DNA of 25,353 nt from Lachnospiraceae bacterium UBA7199 (GCA_002490775.1 DKUR01000009.1:1-25353); one strand, 5' to 3'. Positions 16,344-24,202 are shown, numbered from the stretch's first letter. Translations and numbers: made by a program. The notes: generated by a model from the letters alone, not told the origin.

Positions 16344-17234
16344 CAGCAGGTCAAACAAATCTGATTCGCCCATATTTTGGGATTTATAACGCATCAGAAA
16401 CCCTTTCATTTCAGGGTACTGATCTTTCATTTGGGCTAAAATGCTGTCATAATTTTCTTCTGTCAGACAGCCCGCTCCAGTAAAGGCTTCGTAATATTCC
16501 TGCTCATTTCCATGCTCATAAAATACCACCTCCCAGGCTGCCTCACTGTCACATCCTTTGGTATGGGAAGCTAAATAAAAGGATAAATCTTCTCTTAATT
16601 TATCTGAAAGCCCTGCATCATTTATCAGACGTAAAAAGCAAAGCCTTGCTTTAGCGCGCCTTCGCTCTGCCAGATAAAGATCCATGTTGGCAACAATATC
16701 CTCTTCTCCGCAGTATACCATCTTTGTATAGCCTTCTTCATCCGGCACCGCCAAAAACTCCTTTAATTTTTCATCGAACCGGAAAAGCCATACTTCCTCT
16801 CCGGCTTCTTCCGGCACAAAAAGGTAATCCGCCTCAAGCTTATTTGGCACTGCTCCCAATAACCTGCCGGCCTGCTTTGCTTTTAAACTCTCATCATCCA
16901 AATGACAAATAAAGGTAAGCTGTCCGCATTCCTTAAAAACACCTCTTCCAATCGATAAATTTCTTTTGGGGAGCCAAACGCTTTTCAACTGGCTGCAATA
17001 TGCAAAGGCCCAGTCCCCAATGGATTTAAGTCCTCTTGGCAGAAAAATTTCTTTTAGCTGTTTACTGCTTAAAAAAGCCTTTTTCTCAATTTTCGTTACC
17101 GGAAGTCCTTCTATCTGATCAGGCACCGTTACCTGCCCATCCGTTATCCGTCCTTGTGTTATGTAAATTTCATCTTTTACCCTTTGATAACACAATATTC
17201 CCCCTTTGATTTCTAATTGTTTTTCTTTATTCAT
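16332..17234 (-). CDS. BspA-type leucine-rich-repeat protein linked to MoxR/VWA
   Basis: This 300-aa protein lacks a signal peptide or membrane helix. Residues about 30-115 hold three to four LRR_5 (BspA-type) repeats, seen as TKIEKKAFLSSKQLKEIFLP, KSIGDWAFAYCSQLKSVWLP and LSIGRGVFKECGQL. The C-terminal half (about 150-300) is charged and helical and I do not recognise it. GGAGG lies 5 bases before the ATG. It is downstream of the MoxR ATPase by 80 bases in the same direction, so it may be a third partner of the MoxR/VWA pair, providing protein binding; this is inference from position. Confidence 0.75.
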   Translation of the reverse strand: MNKEKQLEIKGGILCYQRVKDEIYITQGRITDGQVTVPDQIEGLPVTKIEKKAFLSSKQLKEIFLPRGLKSIGDWAFAYCSQLKSVWLPKRNLSIGRGVFKECGQLTFICHLDDESLKAKQAGRLLGAVPNKLEADYLFVPEEAGEEVWLFRFDEKLKEFLAVPDEEGYTKMVYCGEEDIVANMDLYLAERRRAKARLCFLRLINDAGLSDKLREDLSFYLASHTKGCDSEAAWEVVFYEHGNEQEYYEAFTGAGCLTEENYDSILAQMKDQYPEMKGFLMRYKSQNMGESDLFDLLSLD

Positions 17235-17314
17235 CTACTCCTCCACGCAAAACCTTGTCTTCCCGATTTTTATACTTGCGACAGCACGCACAGTCATGGC
17301 GCATTACCGCTCTT

Positions 17315-18850
17315 CTAGCTGAGATCAAGCGCCGCAATTTCTTCCTGTAAGCTGTTTTTCCGCTCTGACAGCATCAGCTCATTGCTGTGCTTTTGATAAG
17401 CCTCACACCCAAACTGGCCGATAAAGCGGGCACTGTCATTGTTGACCGTAAGCTCTGTCACCAAAATTAACATTTCATTTCCTTCTGCAAATGCATTTTG
17501 CACAAAAGCAAATAAATTTTCAAGCCGCTGTTTTGTTTTGGAAGTTCTTTTTTTCAACTCCACCAAGGCAAGATCAAAGTCTCTTTTCAGATAGGTAAAT
17601 GCCTCTTTTCCATCTGTAATTCCTTCCATAAGAAGCTGCTTTTTTTCTTCCTCCAGGAAATGAATGACGCGCCTGCTCTTTCTTTTGTCCGCTTCTGAAA
17701 GACTTCCCGCCATCATGGACAGCTCCATTTGCTTCTTTCTGCCCTGAACCTGATTTTCCAGCATCTTATCTACAGATAGCTGTCCTTCCTTTCCGCTGCC
17801 TGCACTTTTTTCTACAGCCGCTTTAACAGCTTTTAAATTTTTAGAAAGTTCCACCAAATAGTCACTGATTTCCATATCCTCTCTGGTCTCACTCATTGCC
17901 TTATCAATCAACATGCCAAGTAAAGACAATCTCTCGTCAAAGGCAGCTACACGTGCCCGCTCAAACGTCTGCTCCCTGGACGTTCCAGCTAAAATCTCCT
18001 CCGTCTGATATTCTTTTTTATACTTATTAAACAAATCATAATACGCAGTAAACTCTTTGACCACCCGCTCATTGCGCAGATACTGCTCCACCAGTGTTTC
18101 ATCCACCTTCATTCCCTCTTCTTCATATAAAGAAAGAATCTCAGATAAGTCCTCCCATCCTCTGGCTGTCACATAGCTTCTGCCATTTACAGTTGTCTCT
18201 ATCCGGTAAAAATAATCCTTTTTCAATTCCAGAAAATTTAGAACTGCCGCATGCAGTCCTTTTTGCTGGGCATACTCCTTCCATGCCTTATAGTCCGGTT
18301 CTACCTCCAGAATCTTAAGACGGTCCATAGTTACCACATCAAATTCTCTTACCGACTTATTGTACTCAGGCGGATTTCCAGCAGTCACAATCACCCATCC
18401 TTCCGGCACCTTATGACGCCCAAATACCTTATATTGAAGAAATTGCAGCATAGATGGCGCCAGTGTTTCTGACACACAATTGATCTCATCCAGAAAAAGA
18501 ATCCCTTCCGAAATACCACTGTGTTCCATCACCTCATAAATAGACGCAATAATTTCACTCATGGTATATTCTGATACCTGAAATTCCATATTCTGATAGC
18601 TTCTACGCGAAATAAAGGGAAGGCCGAGAGCCGATTGTCTGGTATGATGCGTCATGGAATAAGATACCAGCGCAATGCCAAGCTCTTGGGCAATCTGTTC
18701 CATCACTGCAGTTTTTCCTATGCCTGGCGCCCCCAGCAGAAATATGGGGCGCTGGCGCACTACCGGTATCCTGTATTCTCCAAACTCATCCCTCTTTAAA
18801 TAAAGACGGACTGTATTTTCAATATAATCCTTTGCCTGCTTTATATTCAT
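17315..18850 (-). CDS. MoxR-type AAA ATPase
   Basis: This 511-aa cytosolic ATPase has Walker A GAPGIGKT (40-47), Walker B ILFLDE (117-122) and sensor-1 N159 in VTAGNPP in the first 230 residues. A long helical, charged C-terminal half follows (about 250-500), with coiled-coil-like stretches around 385-430. MoxR AAA proteins act as chaperones with VWA-domain partners to remodel or activate target complexes. Here the VWA partner is encoded 22 bases upstream. GAGAAAGG is found about 13 bases before the ATG. The target is unknown. Confidence 0.88.
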   Translation of the reverse strand: MNIKQAKDYIENTVRLYLKRDEFGEYRIPVVRQRPIFLLGAPGIGKTAVMEQIAQELGIALVSYSMTHHTRQSALGLPFISRRSYQNMEFQVSEYTMSEIIASIYEVMEHSGISEGILFLDEINCVSETLAPSMLQFLQYKVFGRHKVPEGWVIVTAGNPPEYNKSVREFDVVTMDRLKILEVEPDYKAWKEYAQQKGLHAAVLNFLELKKDYFYRIETTVNGRSYVTARGWEDLSEILSLYEEEGMKVDETLVEQYLRNERVVKEFTAYYDLFNKYKKEYQTEEILAGTSREQTFERARVAAFDERLSLLGMLIDKAMSETREDMEISDYLVELSKNLKAVKAAVEKSAGSGKEGQLSVDKMLENQVQGRKKQMELSMMAGSLSEADKRKSRRVIHFLEEEKKQLLMEGITDGKEAFTYLKRDFDLALVELKKRTSKTKQRLENLFAFVQNAFAEGNEMLILVTELTVNNDSARFIGQFGCEAYQKHSNELMLSERKNSLQEEIAALDLS

Positions 18851-18872
18851 TATAAAACCATGCCTTTCTCTT

Positions 18873-20171
18873 TTATTCTTCTATCTCCTCATAGTCCAAT
18901 AATACCTTAATTGCCCAGGGCGGCACCTGCGGTCCCTCATCGCCATTATCCAGAAATACAAACATCACTTGATAAGGCGGCATCTTTTCTGGATACACCC
19001 CATAACCATCAGTAAAATATAAAAGTCCTTTCAGATTTTCAAATTCACCCTTCCTTAAAAGCTCCTCCACATAAGAAAACACCGGCCTAAAATCCGTAGA
19101 TCCAAATCCTGTCAGCTTTTCATGGCTCAAAAAATAATCCAGATCTTCTTTGCAGGTAATTTTTGTATCCTGCTGCACCTGGTGATCACACTGTATAATA
19201 TGCACATTCATTTTTCGGAAAAAATTATCTTCTCCGCAAAGCAGCGCATAGGTTTTTTGGAGAAAAGACCTTACCAACGGTCCCCGGCAGGAAGCAGAAG
19301 TATCTATAGCAATCACAAATTCTTTTACCTTTTTGCTGTCCTTGTACTCTAAAGGCTCTACCAATGGCATATTCCCATACCTGTCAAGACCATAGGTATA
19401 GTAAATATAATCAAACTCATCATCATTGACCTGCATATCTTCATTCATCACTGTAAACTTCCGGAGCAGATCTCTATAATTGTACCGGTCCTTTGTTGCT
19501 TCTAAAAGACTCTTCTCCATGCTGTCCGACTTGCTTTTTCCCATGAAAAACTTTCCATTAGAAAAGGACTTTAAATCCGCTTTTACTCTCTCGCTTAATT
19601 TCTTCCACTGCTCAATTGTCACCAAAAGTTCCTCTGCCGGCTCCCAATATTTATGAACGTCCATAAAAAAGAGGCTCGAAAGTTCTTCCCGCTCCCCACT
19701 GCTGATCTGAAAATTTTTTAGGTACTGATAAATTTTCTCGGCGGTGAAAGCGCTGATCTCTCCTTTCATCCCCTGCAGCTTTCTTTTTGCTTTTTCATCA
19801 CTCTTCAAAGTCATTCCCGGCATATCAAGTTCCAAAATTGCCGCCTCTACTGCAATATCCGCCGACAGGCTCCATGCTTCTTTATCCACCTTGTCAAAAC
19901 GAAAACTGTGATAAAAAATCAGGTGAAAAAGAATATGCAGATATATCCGCACTGCAAAAGCCGGCTCTTCCTTGCATTTTTTCAAGAGAAAAACCGGATC
20001 ATAATAAATCTTCACACCATCTGACGCAACACCTGAAAGCCCCTTTTTCGGCTCCGGCACAAGGGCGGACAATGCCACATCCAAAAAACGCATATTTACC
20101 AGTATACTATCCCTGGAATAGCTCATCACCTTTGCCGCCAGCGGTTTTGCTTTTTCATATAATTCATCCAT
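18873..20171 (-). CDS. VWA-like protein with degenerate metallopeptidase domain (DUF2201-type)
   Basis: This 432-aa protein has an N-terminal metallopeptidase-like helical domain and a C-terminal VWA-like domain, the arrangement of DUF2201 proteins paired with MoxR ATPases. The MIDAS motif is intact: D290-T-S292-A-S294, T359 in GFGSTD and D388 in YFTDGYG. The metal-binding helix reads H79-ILF-H83-LIFY-H88, so the catalytic Glu of HExxH is replaced by Ile; peptidase activity is therefore doubtful. The start at 20171 has only a weak AAGAAA upstream. It leads the VWA-MoxR-LRR set, 64 bases after the dCMP deaminase stop. Confidence 0.82.
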   Translation of the reverse strand: MDELYEKAKPLAAKVMSYSRDSILVNMRFLDVALSALVPEPKKGLSGVASDGVKIYYDPVFLLKKCKEEPAFAVRIYLHILFHLIFYHSFRFDKVDKEAWSLSADIAVEAAILELDMPGMTLKSDEKAKRKLQGMKGEISAFTAEKIYQYLKNFQISSGEREELSSLFFMDVHKYWEPAEELLVTIEQWKKLSERVKADLKSFSNGKFFMGKSKSDSMEKSLLEATKDRYNYRDLLRKFTVMNEDMQVNDDEFDYIYYTYGLDRYGNMPLVEPLEYKDSKKVKEFVIAIDTSASCRGPLVRSFLQKTYALLCGEDNFFRKMNVHIIQCDHQVQQDTKITCKEDLDYFLSHEKLTGFGSTDFRPVFSYVEELLRKGEFENLKGLLYFTDGYGVYPEKMPPYQVMFVFLDNGDEGPQVPPWAIKVLLDYEEIEE

Positions 20172-20235
20172 AACTGTTTCTTGCCATCAAAACCCTTCCA
20201 TGTCTGTTCTCTTCTGAAGCCGCCTGCCTTACAAT

Positions 20236-20727
20236 TTAATACCCTCTGACGCCTTCTAAAGATTCATCATGATCAATCCAATCCTGCACCTGAATCATAC
20301 GATATTCCTCTGAACCATCTCTAATATACACTCGTTCAATTCCCGCATTAATGATCACCCGCTTACACATGGAACAGCTATTTGAATGAGGAATATATTC
20401 ACCAGTCTGTGCATCCACTCCTGCCAGATACATAGAACTGCCTATCATCTTATCCCGGGGTGCACTGATAATTGCATTCATTTCCGCATGCACGCTGCGG
20501 CAAAGCTCATACCGCTCACCCCTTGGAATCTTCATCTTCTGCCGGATACATGTCCCCATATCCGTACAATTCTTGCGCCCTCTGGGTGCTCCCACATAAC
20601 CGGTGGCAATCACCTCATCATTTTTCACGATGACCGCACCATACTTCCTTCTGATACAGGTACTGCGCTTAGACACCGTCTCCGCCAGATCCAGATAATA
20701 ATTAATCTTATCCCTCCGCTCTATCAT
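20236..20727 (-). CDS. Deoxycytidylate (dCMP) deaminase
   Basis: This 163-aa zinc enzyme probably converts dCMP to dUMP for thymidylate synthesis. Zinc and catalytic residues are H80-A-E82 in SVHAEMNA and C118/C121 in SCSMCKR; the GYVGAPRG segment is typical of dCMP/ComEB deaminases. The start at 20727 (ATGATAGAG) is set by AAAGGAG about 9 bases upstream; an ATG at 20733 is too close to that site, and the longer ORF runs into the preceding gene. It follows the MraY-like gene by 23 bases in one operon. Confidence 0.88.
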   Translation of the reverse strand: MIERRDKINYYLDLAETVSKRSTCIRRKYGAVIVKNDEVIATGYVGAPRGRKNCTDMGTCIRQKMKIPRGERYELCRSVHAEMNAIISAPRDKMIGSSMYLAGVDAQTGEYIPHSNSCSMCKRVIINAGIERVYIRDGSEEYRMIQVQDWIDHDESLEGVRGY

Positions 20728-20750
20728 CCCCATCTTCTCCTTTCTATTAA

Positions 20751-21716
20751 TTATAGTAGCAATATATAAACCACTGCCAGAGATATCACAATTTGAATAA
20801 TTGCAAACCGGCTTACCGTCTGCGTATTTGACCATCCCATCACTTTCCGTACATGATCATGCAGAGGCGTTCTCACATTTTTCAATATATGAATCTTAAA
20901 TCCCCGAATCAATGCAACCTTTAAAAGCCCCAGACCTCCATCTAAAATAATCACTGCCGCCACTGGAAGAAACAAAACAGGGCTGCCGCTCTTTAATGCT
21001 GCAATACTGATAAAAACCCCCATTGCGCGGCTTCCTGCATCTCCCATAAGCAGCCTGCTTGGTGTTGCATTGTACCACAAATATCCTAAAATACAAATAA
21101 TAAACAGTAAAATCAAATTGGTAAACTCATCCGGCTTTCCCTTAATATGGTCAACCACATAAAAGGTAGCCAGCGTGATAATAGTCAATGTTCCTGAAAG
21201 TCCGTCCACTCCATCATCACAATTGGTCACATTGATGGAACCCCATACCAGAATCACTGTCAAAAGCCCAAACAGAACAGGCGGAATATGAATACTGATT
21301 CCTAATGTGGCTATCTCAATCGTACTGGAATTAAAATGCAGGTAATTCACCGCAAGAATCGTTGCAATAATCAAATCCAATATTCCTTTTTTATATTCTC
21401 CCCAGGGTTTTTCCGCCGCGTCATCCATATATCCGGTTAGCATTTCCGCCACAATCAAAATCAAATAAATTAAAATCTCCAGATCAATGGGCATAAATAT
21501 AAGAGAAGCAGCTGTAAATACAAGAATAAAAATAATTCCCGCACCTCTGGGTTTACCCGCTGAAAGCTTCCCGTCATATGCAAAATCCCGCCCTCCGTCT
21601 TTGGGTAAAAACTTACTGCATTTTGCCATAAAAAAACAGGTTCCTGCAAAAGCCGCCAACTGCCCAAACGCTGCCATCAATGCCTGATTTCCATTATTAA
21701 ACAACATATTGATCAC
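20751..21716 (-). CDS. MraY-like phospho-N-acetylmuramoyl-pentapeptide transferase family protein
   Basis: This 321-aa polytopic protein (about nine to ten helices) belongs to the MraY/WecA family, which transfers a phospho-sugar from UDP to undecaprenyl phosphate at the inner face of the membrane. Catalytic landmarks are D98-D99 in TGYMDD, NCDDGVDGLSG (165-175), GDAGSRAMG (225-233) and PLHDHVRK (284-291) in place of the usual HHH motif. The start codon is GTG at 21716, supported by GGGAGGAG 6-7 bases upstream; an in-frame ATG lies at 21707. No other cell-wall genes adjoin it, so it may be a paralogue outside the dcw cluster or the sole mraY displaced; this cannot be decided here. Confidence 0.85.
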   Translation of the reverse strand: MINMLFNNGNQALMAAFGQLAAFAGTCFFMAKCSKFLPKDGGRDFAYDGKLSAGKPRGAGIIFILVFTAASLIFMPIDLEILIYLILIVAEMLTGYMDDAAEKPWGEYKKGILDLIIATILAVNYLHFNSSTIEIATLGISIHIPPVLFGLLTVILVWGSINVTNCDDGVDGLSGTLTIITLATFYVVDHIKGKPDEFTNLILLFIICILGYLWYNATPSRLLMGDAGSRAMGVFISIAALKSGSPVLFLPVAAVIILDGGLGLLKVALIRGFKIHILKNVRTPLHDHVRKVMGWSNTQTVSRFAIIQIVISLAVVYILLL

Positions 21717-21743
21717 TGTAGTCTCCTCCCACCGTCTTTCCCT

Positions 21744-22397
21744 TTATAAATCCAACGCCTTTTTCGCCAATCCGTCCGCCATATCATTATACTTATCGTT
21801 GGAATGGCCAGCTACTTTAACAAAGCTGATCTTTACCTGCCGGCTTGCCATATCATAAAACTCTTTATAAGCTCTGGTGCCCTCCTTATTGGTTTTCCAC
21901 AACCCAAGACACCATTTTGCAATTCCTTCGTAATCATGATAAATCTCAATCTCCGGAATCTTATGATCAAGAGCATACTGCATGGCTGCCTGAGCACCTT
22001 TGATCTCCCCAGCCACATTATGCATTGCTGCAAGGAGCGTATCATCAAATTTCTGGCTGTAAGTTTCCTCTTTGTCTCCTAAAAGAACCACCATGCCATA
22101 AGAAAACTCTCCGGTAGCGCTGTTATAGCTTCCGTCTACATATATTTTAACACAATCCTCTATTTTACAAACATTATTTTCTGTATTTTCAGCGGTTTCT
22201 CCCATTTTCTTCTGCCTTTTTTCATCCTGCTTCATTCCAGCTTGTCTGATTCCAAGAAATTCTTCAGCTTCCTGTCTCGTCTTGAAGCTTTTGTATACTG
22301 CGCCGGAATAACCGCTTACACTGGCTTTACATTCCTCCCATGTAAGAAAAATCCCTCTGCCTGCCCCTTCCTTCACCGCATAATATTTTCCTGCCAT
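21744..22397 (-). CDS. rnhA: Ribonuclease HI with N-terminal RNase H1-type hybrid-binding domain
   Basis: This 217-aa enzyme removes RNA from RNA-DNA hybrids. Residues 1-50 form the RNase H1 N-terminal (viroplasmin-like) domain, with KYYAVKEGAGRGIFLTWEEC and VYKSFKTRQEAEEFL. After a charged linker (51-80) the catalytic domain shows D88 in IYVDGSYN, E131 in AGEIKGAQ, D155 in IYHDYEGI, H198 in AGHSND and D205 in KYNDMADGLA. The start at 22397 follows GGAAGGAA by about 6 bases and matches the family N-terminus; an upstream GTG (22436) is less likely. It heads the minus-strand gene series that runs to 16332. Confidence 0.9.
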   Translation of the reverse strand: MAGKYYAVKEGAGRGIFLTWEECKASVSGYSGAVYKSFKTRQEAEEFLGIRQAGMKQDEKRQKKMGETAENTENNVCKIEDCVKIYVDGSYNSATGEFSYGMVVLLGDKEETYSQKFDDTLLAAMHNVAGEIKGAQAAMQYALDHKIPEIEIYHDYEGIAKWCLGLWKTNKEGTRAYKEFYDMASRQVKISFVKVAGHSNDKYNDMADGLAKKALDL

Positions 22398-22509
22398 AAA
22401 AAATTCCTTCCATTGCATATTATTTTCTTCTGCCACTGACCATCATATCATATCTGTCCTGCCTTTCCTATATAAATTAAAAAAACTTTTATTTTGCAGT
22501 AGATTCCAT

Positions 22510-22538
22510 TTTATAAAGTTATGTAAATATGATACAAT
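22510..22538 (+). promoter_or_regulatory. Possible promoter for the Ada-like zinc-module protein
   Basis: An extended -10, TGATACAAT (22530-22538), lies 41 bases before the chosen ATG; the -35 position (TTTATA at 22510-22515) is weak. The 181-bp gap to the divergent RNase H gene contains nothing else that I recognise. Confidence 0.3.
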
Positions 22539-22578
22539 GTTCTTACTTAAAATATATGACTTTCGAGGAATTGTACTT

Positions 22579-23445
22579 ATGAAAAAAACGAATCAACTGC
22601 TCAATATATTAACTGCTTTCTTAGCTGCAATAGGATTGTGCGTTGCAGCCCTGGTTGCCTTTATCATCATCTATACCAGTATCAATGGCTCCTTCCCAAG
22701 CAGGTCAGACTCAGATTCTTCTCAAACCTCTGGAACTACACAGGATGAAGCATCTGACACCTCATCTTTAACAGCAGAAGCTGCCCCATCTCCGACTCTT
22801 TTACCTTCTATAACCATAGAATCAGGTTCCTATCAGGTTAATGGAATAGAATTCTGGTTTTCTGACTCCGTAATCAACGATGAAACTGGAAAATGGAAAA
22901 TTTCTACAATGTCTGATACAGCAGACATAACCGAATACGCTGTCGGCTATTATCAGAAACTATTTAGTTCAGATGATGAGATTCATGCCATCATAAATTA
23001 TGCCACAAATACTACCGCTTCCCTCTCCATGCAGCAGGCTGGAACACTGAACATATCTGTTTATAAACATTTAGATGAGGAAGAACATGACGCAGCAAAT
23101 CTATTTGGCGGTGCTTTACTGGCAGAATATGAAATAAATGTTGAAACTGGTGAAATACAGACAAATTATCAGGAAGAACCTGCTGTTTCCACTGCACTGG
23201 ATACACAGACAACACAAAATACACAAGTGCCCCAAGAAAATGCAGACAATTTTAACACCTATGACAATGCAGAACAGCAAATTACCACCGATTCCTACGT
23301 TTTAAACACTGATAGTAAGGTAATTCACCGCCCGACCTGCAGCGATGTCTCTAAGATAGCACCACAAAACTATGACACCTCCAGTTCCATTCTGAGTGAT
23401 TTAATTGGCCAGGGCTATACCGTATGCGGACATTGCTTTAGCTAA
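22579..23445 (+). CDS. Membrane-anchored protein with C-terminal Ada-like zinc module
   Basis: This 288-aa protein has an N-terminal signal-anchor helix (about 9-33) and a Ser/Thr/Asp-rich low-complexity linker (about 38-75). An unrecognised domain follows (about 78-215), then a Gln/Asn/Thr-rich stretch (about 218-238). The C-terminal module has VIHRPTC (H250, C254) and GYTVCGHC (C283, C286), like the Ada-type metal-binding motif often attached to secreted nucleases and competence proteins. The middle and C-terminal domains should face outside. The start at 22579 follows GAGGAA by about 9 bases. It converges on a 69-aa membrane protein gene. Function is unknown. Confidence 0.78.
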   Translation: MKKTNQLLNILTAFLAAIGLCVAALVAFIIIYTSINGSFPSRSDSDSSQTSGTTQDEASDTSSLTAEAAPSPTLLPSITIESGSYQVNGIEFWFSDSVINDETGKWKISTMSDTADITEYAVGYYQKLFSSDDEIHAIINYATNTTASLSMQQAGTLNISVYKHLDEEEHDAANLFGGALLAEYEINVETGEIQTNYQEEPAVSTALDTQTTQNTQVPQENADNFNTYDNAEQQITTDSYVLNTDSKVIHRPTCSDVSKIAPQNYDTSSSILSDLIGQGYTVCGHCFS

Positions 23446-23447
23446 GG

Positions 23448-23475
23448 AAGTGCAAAAAAGCTGCAATCACTTTTT
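23448..23475 (+). terminator. Terminator candidate after the zinc-module gene
   Basis: AAGTG (23448-23452) pairs with CACTT (23468-23472) and is followed by a short T tract. The stem is only 5 bp with a large loop and overlaps the 3' end of the converging 69-aa gene. Confidence 0.3.
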
Positions 23476-23676
23476 ACTAAGTTTCTTTACACATATAGTA
23501 ATTACAATAGCAGTAGCAATAAGAAATTCCGAAAAAATCACTGACGGATTCCATATTTCAAAATAATAATGTCCAATAAAATATATTGCAATTGAATACA
23601 TAATACAACCAAAAATTTGTTGCTGTCTTTGCTCCCGAACAAGCATGCTCTGTTGCAGTTTTTCCGATAAATCCAT
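23467..23676 (-). CDS. 69-aa membrane protein of unknown function
   Basis: I do not recognise a family. The product has a Gln-rich polar N-terminus (LQQSMLVREQRQQQ), two likely membrane helices (about residues 21-38 and 46-63) and a basic end VKKLSKK. A clear AAGGAGG lies 10 bases before the ATG, which supports a real gene despite its size. It stands alone between the convergent zinc-module gene and the structured-RNA locus. Confidence 0.6.
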   Translation of the reverse strand: MDLSEKLQQSMLVREQRQQQIFGCIMYSIAIYFIGHYYFEIWNPSVIFSEFLIATAIVITICVKKLSKK

Positions 23677-23882
23677 AATGTTCTATCCTCCTTGTTTTGA
23701 TACCTAAACAATATCAAAACCCTGAATCACCTTCCATATAGCTCACTACGCATTTGCGCAACCAGTGGTAGAAATACAATACCAATTCATAGAATCCTGC
23801 AAATGCAGATTGCAATTTGTTTGGTTTCAATACCTCTGCTTTCTCCGCTAAAAGTTTTCCTATTTTCTGCCTTTCAACTTTC

Positions 23883-23911
23883 TTGCATTCAGCCACACTA
23901 CGTTATATAAT
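23883..23911 (+). promoter_or_regulatory. Sigma70 promoter of the structured RNA
   Basis: TTGCAT (23883-23888) and consensus TATAAT (23906-23911) are separated by exactly 17 bases. The expected start, 7-8 bases after the -10, falls at 23918-23919, the first base of the closing helix of the RNA described next. Confidence 0.6.
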
Positions 23912-23918
23912 ATCTACA

Positions 23919-24025
23919 GCATCAGTTCCGGGAGGAATGCGGCTTGTCCGTATTGCCAGTGTCTAGGTTCAAACACATGATTATCCCGTAGAACACTTGG
24001 CAGCTGATGCCATTAAAGCATTAAA
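23919..24025 (+). ncRNA. Unrecognised structured RNA, four-way junction
   Basis: The closing helix P1 pairs GCATCAG (23919-23925) with CTGATGC (24004-24010). Three hairpins are packed inside with almost no linkers. P2 is TTCC-GGGA-GGAA (23926-23937). P3 is TGCGG-CTTGT-CCGTA (23938-23952, extendable by one A-T pair). P4 pairs TGCCAGTGT (23954-23962) with ACACTTGGCA (23993-24002) around one bulged T, extendable by CTA/TAG. CGGGA at the P2 loop (23929-23933) can pair with TCCCG in the P4 loop (23984-23988), a possible pseudoknot. A strong promoter lies directly upstream. The 3' end is uncertain: TGATGC (24005-24010) can instead pair with GCATTA (24018-24023), and a T5 tract follows at 24036. It does not match any RNA family I can name. 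Confidence 0.5.
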
Positions 24026-24029
24026 CAGG

Positions 24030-24057
24030 TTGTATTTTTATCCTTTAGTGCTATAAT
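24030..24057 (+). promoter_or_regulatory. tRNA-Val promoter
   Basis: TTGTAT (24030-24035) and consensus TATAAT (24052-24057) are 16 bases apart, and the -10 ends nine bases before the tRNA 5' end. Confidence 0.6.
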
Positions 24058-24066
24058 AGTCTTAAT

Positions 24067-24140
24067 GGAAGCATAGCTCAGCCGGGATGAGCGTTCGCCT
24101 CACACGCGAGAGGTCATGGGTTCGAGCCCCATTGCTTCCA
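24067..24140 (+). tRNA. tRNA-Val (anticodon CAC)
   Basis: A complete 74-base cloverleaf is visible. The acceptor is GGAAGCA (24067-24073) with TGCTTCC (24133-24139) and discriminator A. The D stem is GCTC/GAGC, the anticodon stem TTCGC/GCGAG, with loop CTCACAC giving anticodon CAC at 24101-24103. The T stem is ATGGG/CCCAT with loop TTCGAGC. CAC reads the valine codon GUG. No CCA is encoded; a T6 tract follows immediately and probably ends the transcript. No integrase or att-type repeat was seen at its 3' end. Confidence 0.95.
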
Positions 24141-24202
24141 TTTTTTATTCCCTTTTCAGATTGGTGTTGCTAGTGCCTAATTTATTAGGAATCTCTCGTC
24201 TT

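Noticed and set aside
23714..23896. A 60-codon minus-strand open frame beginning with GTG.
   Set aside because: No ribosome binding site is present, the product is unrecognised, and its start overlaps the -35 region of the structured RNA promoter on the other strand.
23921..23945. Resemblance of the P2 hairpin region to the SRP (4.5S) RNA apical motif (CAG-UCC-GNRA-GGA).
   Set aside because: SRP RNA needs this hairpin at the tip of one long helix; here the flanks do not pair with each other and the motif lies at the 5' end of a four-way junction.
23919..24010. A second tRNA-like cloverleaf next to tRNA-Val, with a 7-bp acceptor-like helix and GGTTCAAA like a T loop.
   Set aside because: There is no proper D loop, no 7-base anticodon loop and no T stem around GGTTCAAA, so it is not a tRNA.
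24176..24189. CCTAA-TTTA-TTAGG hairpin between the tRNA and the C45 gene as a terminator or att site.
   Set aside because: The stem is only 5 bp of mixed pairs, no T tract follows on either strand, and no matching repeat or integrase gene is seen.
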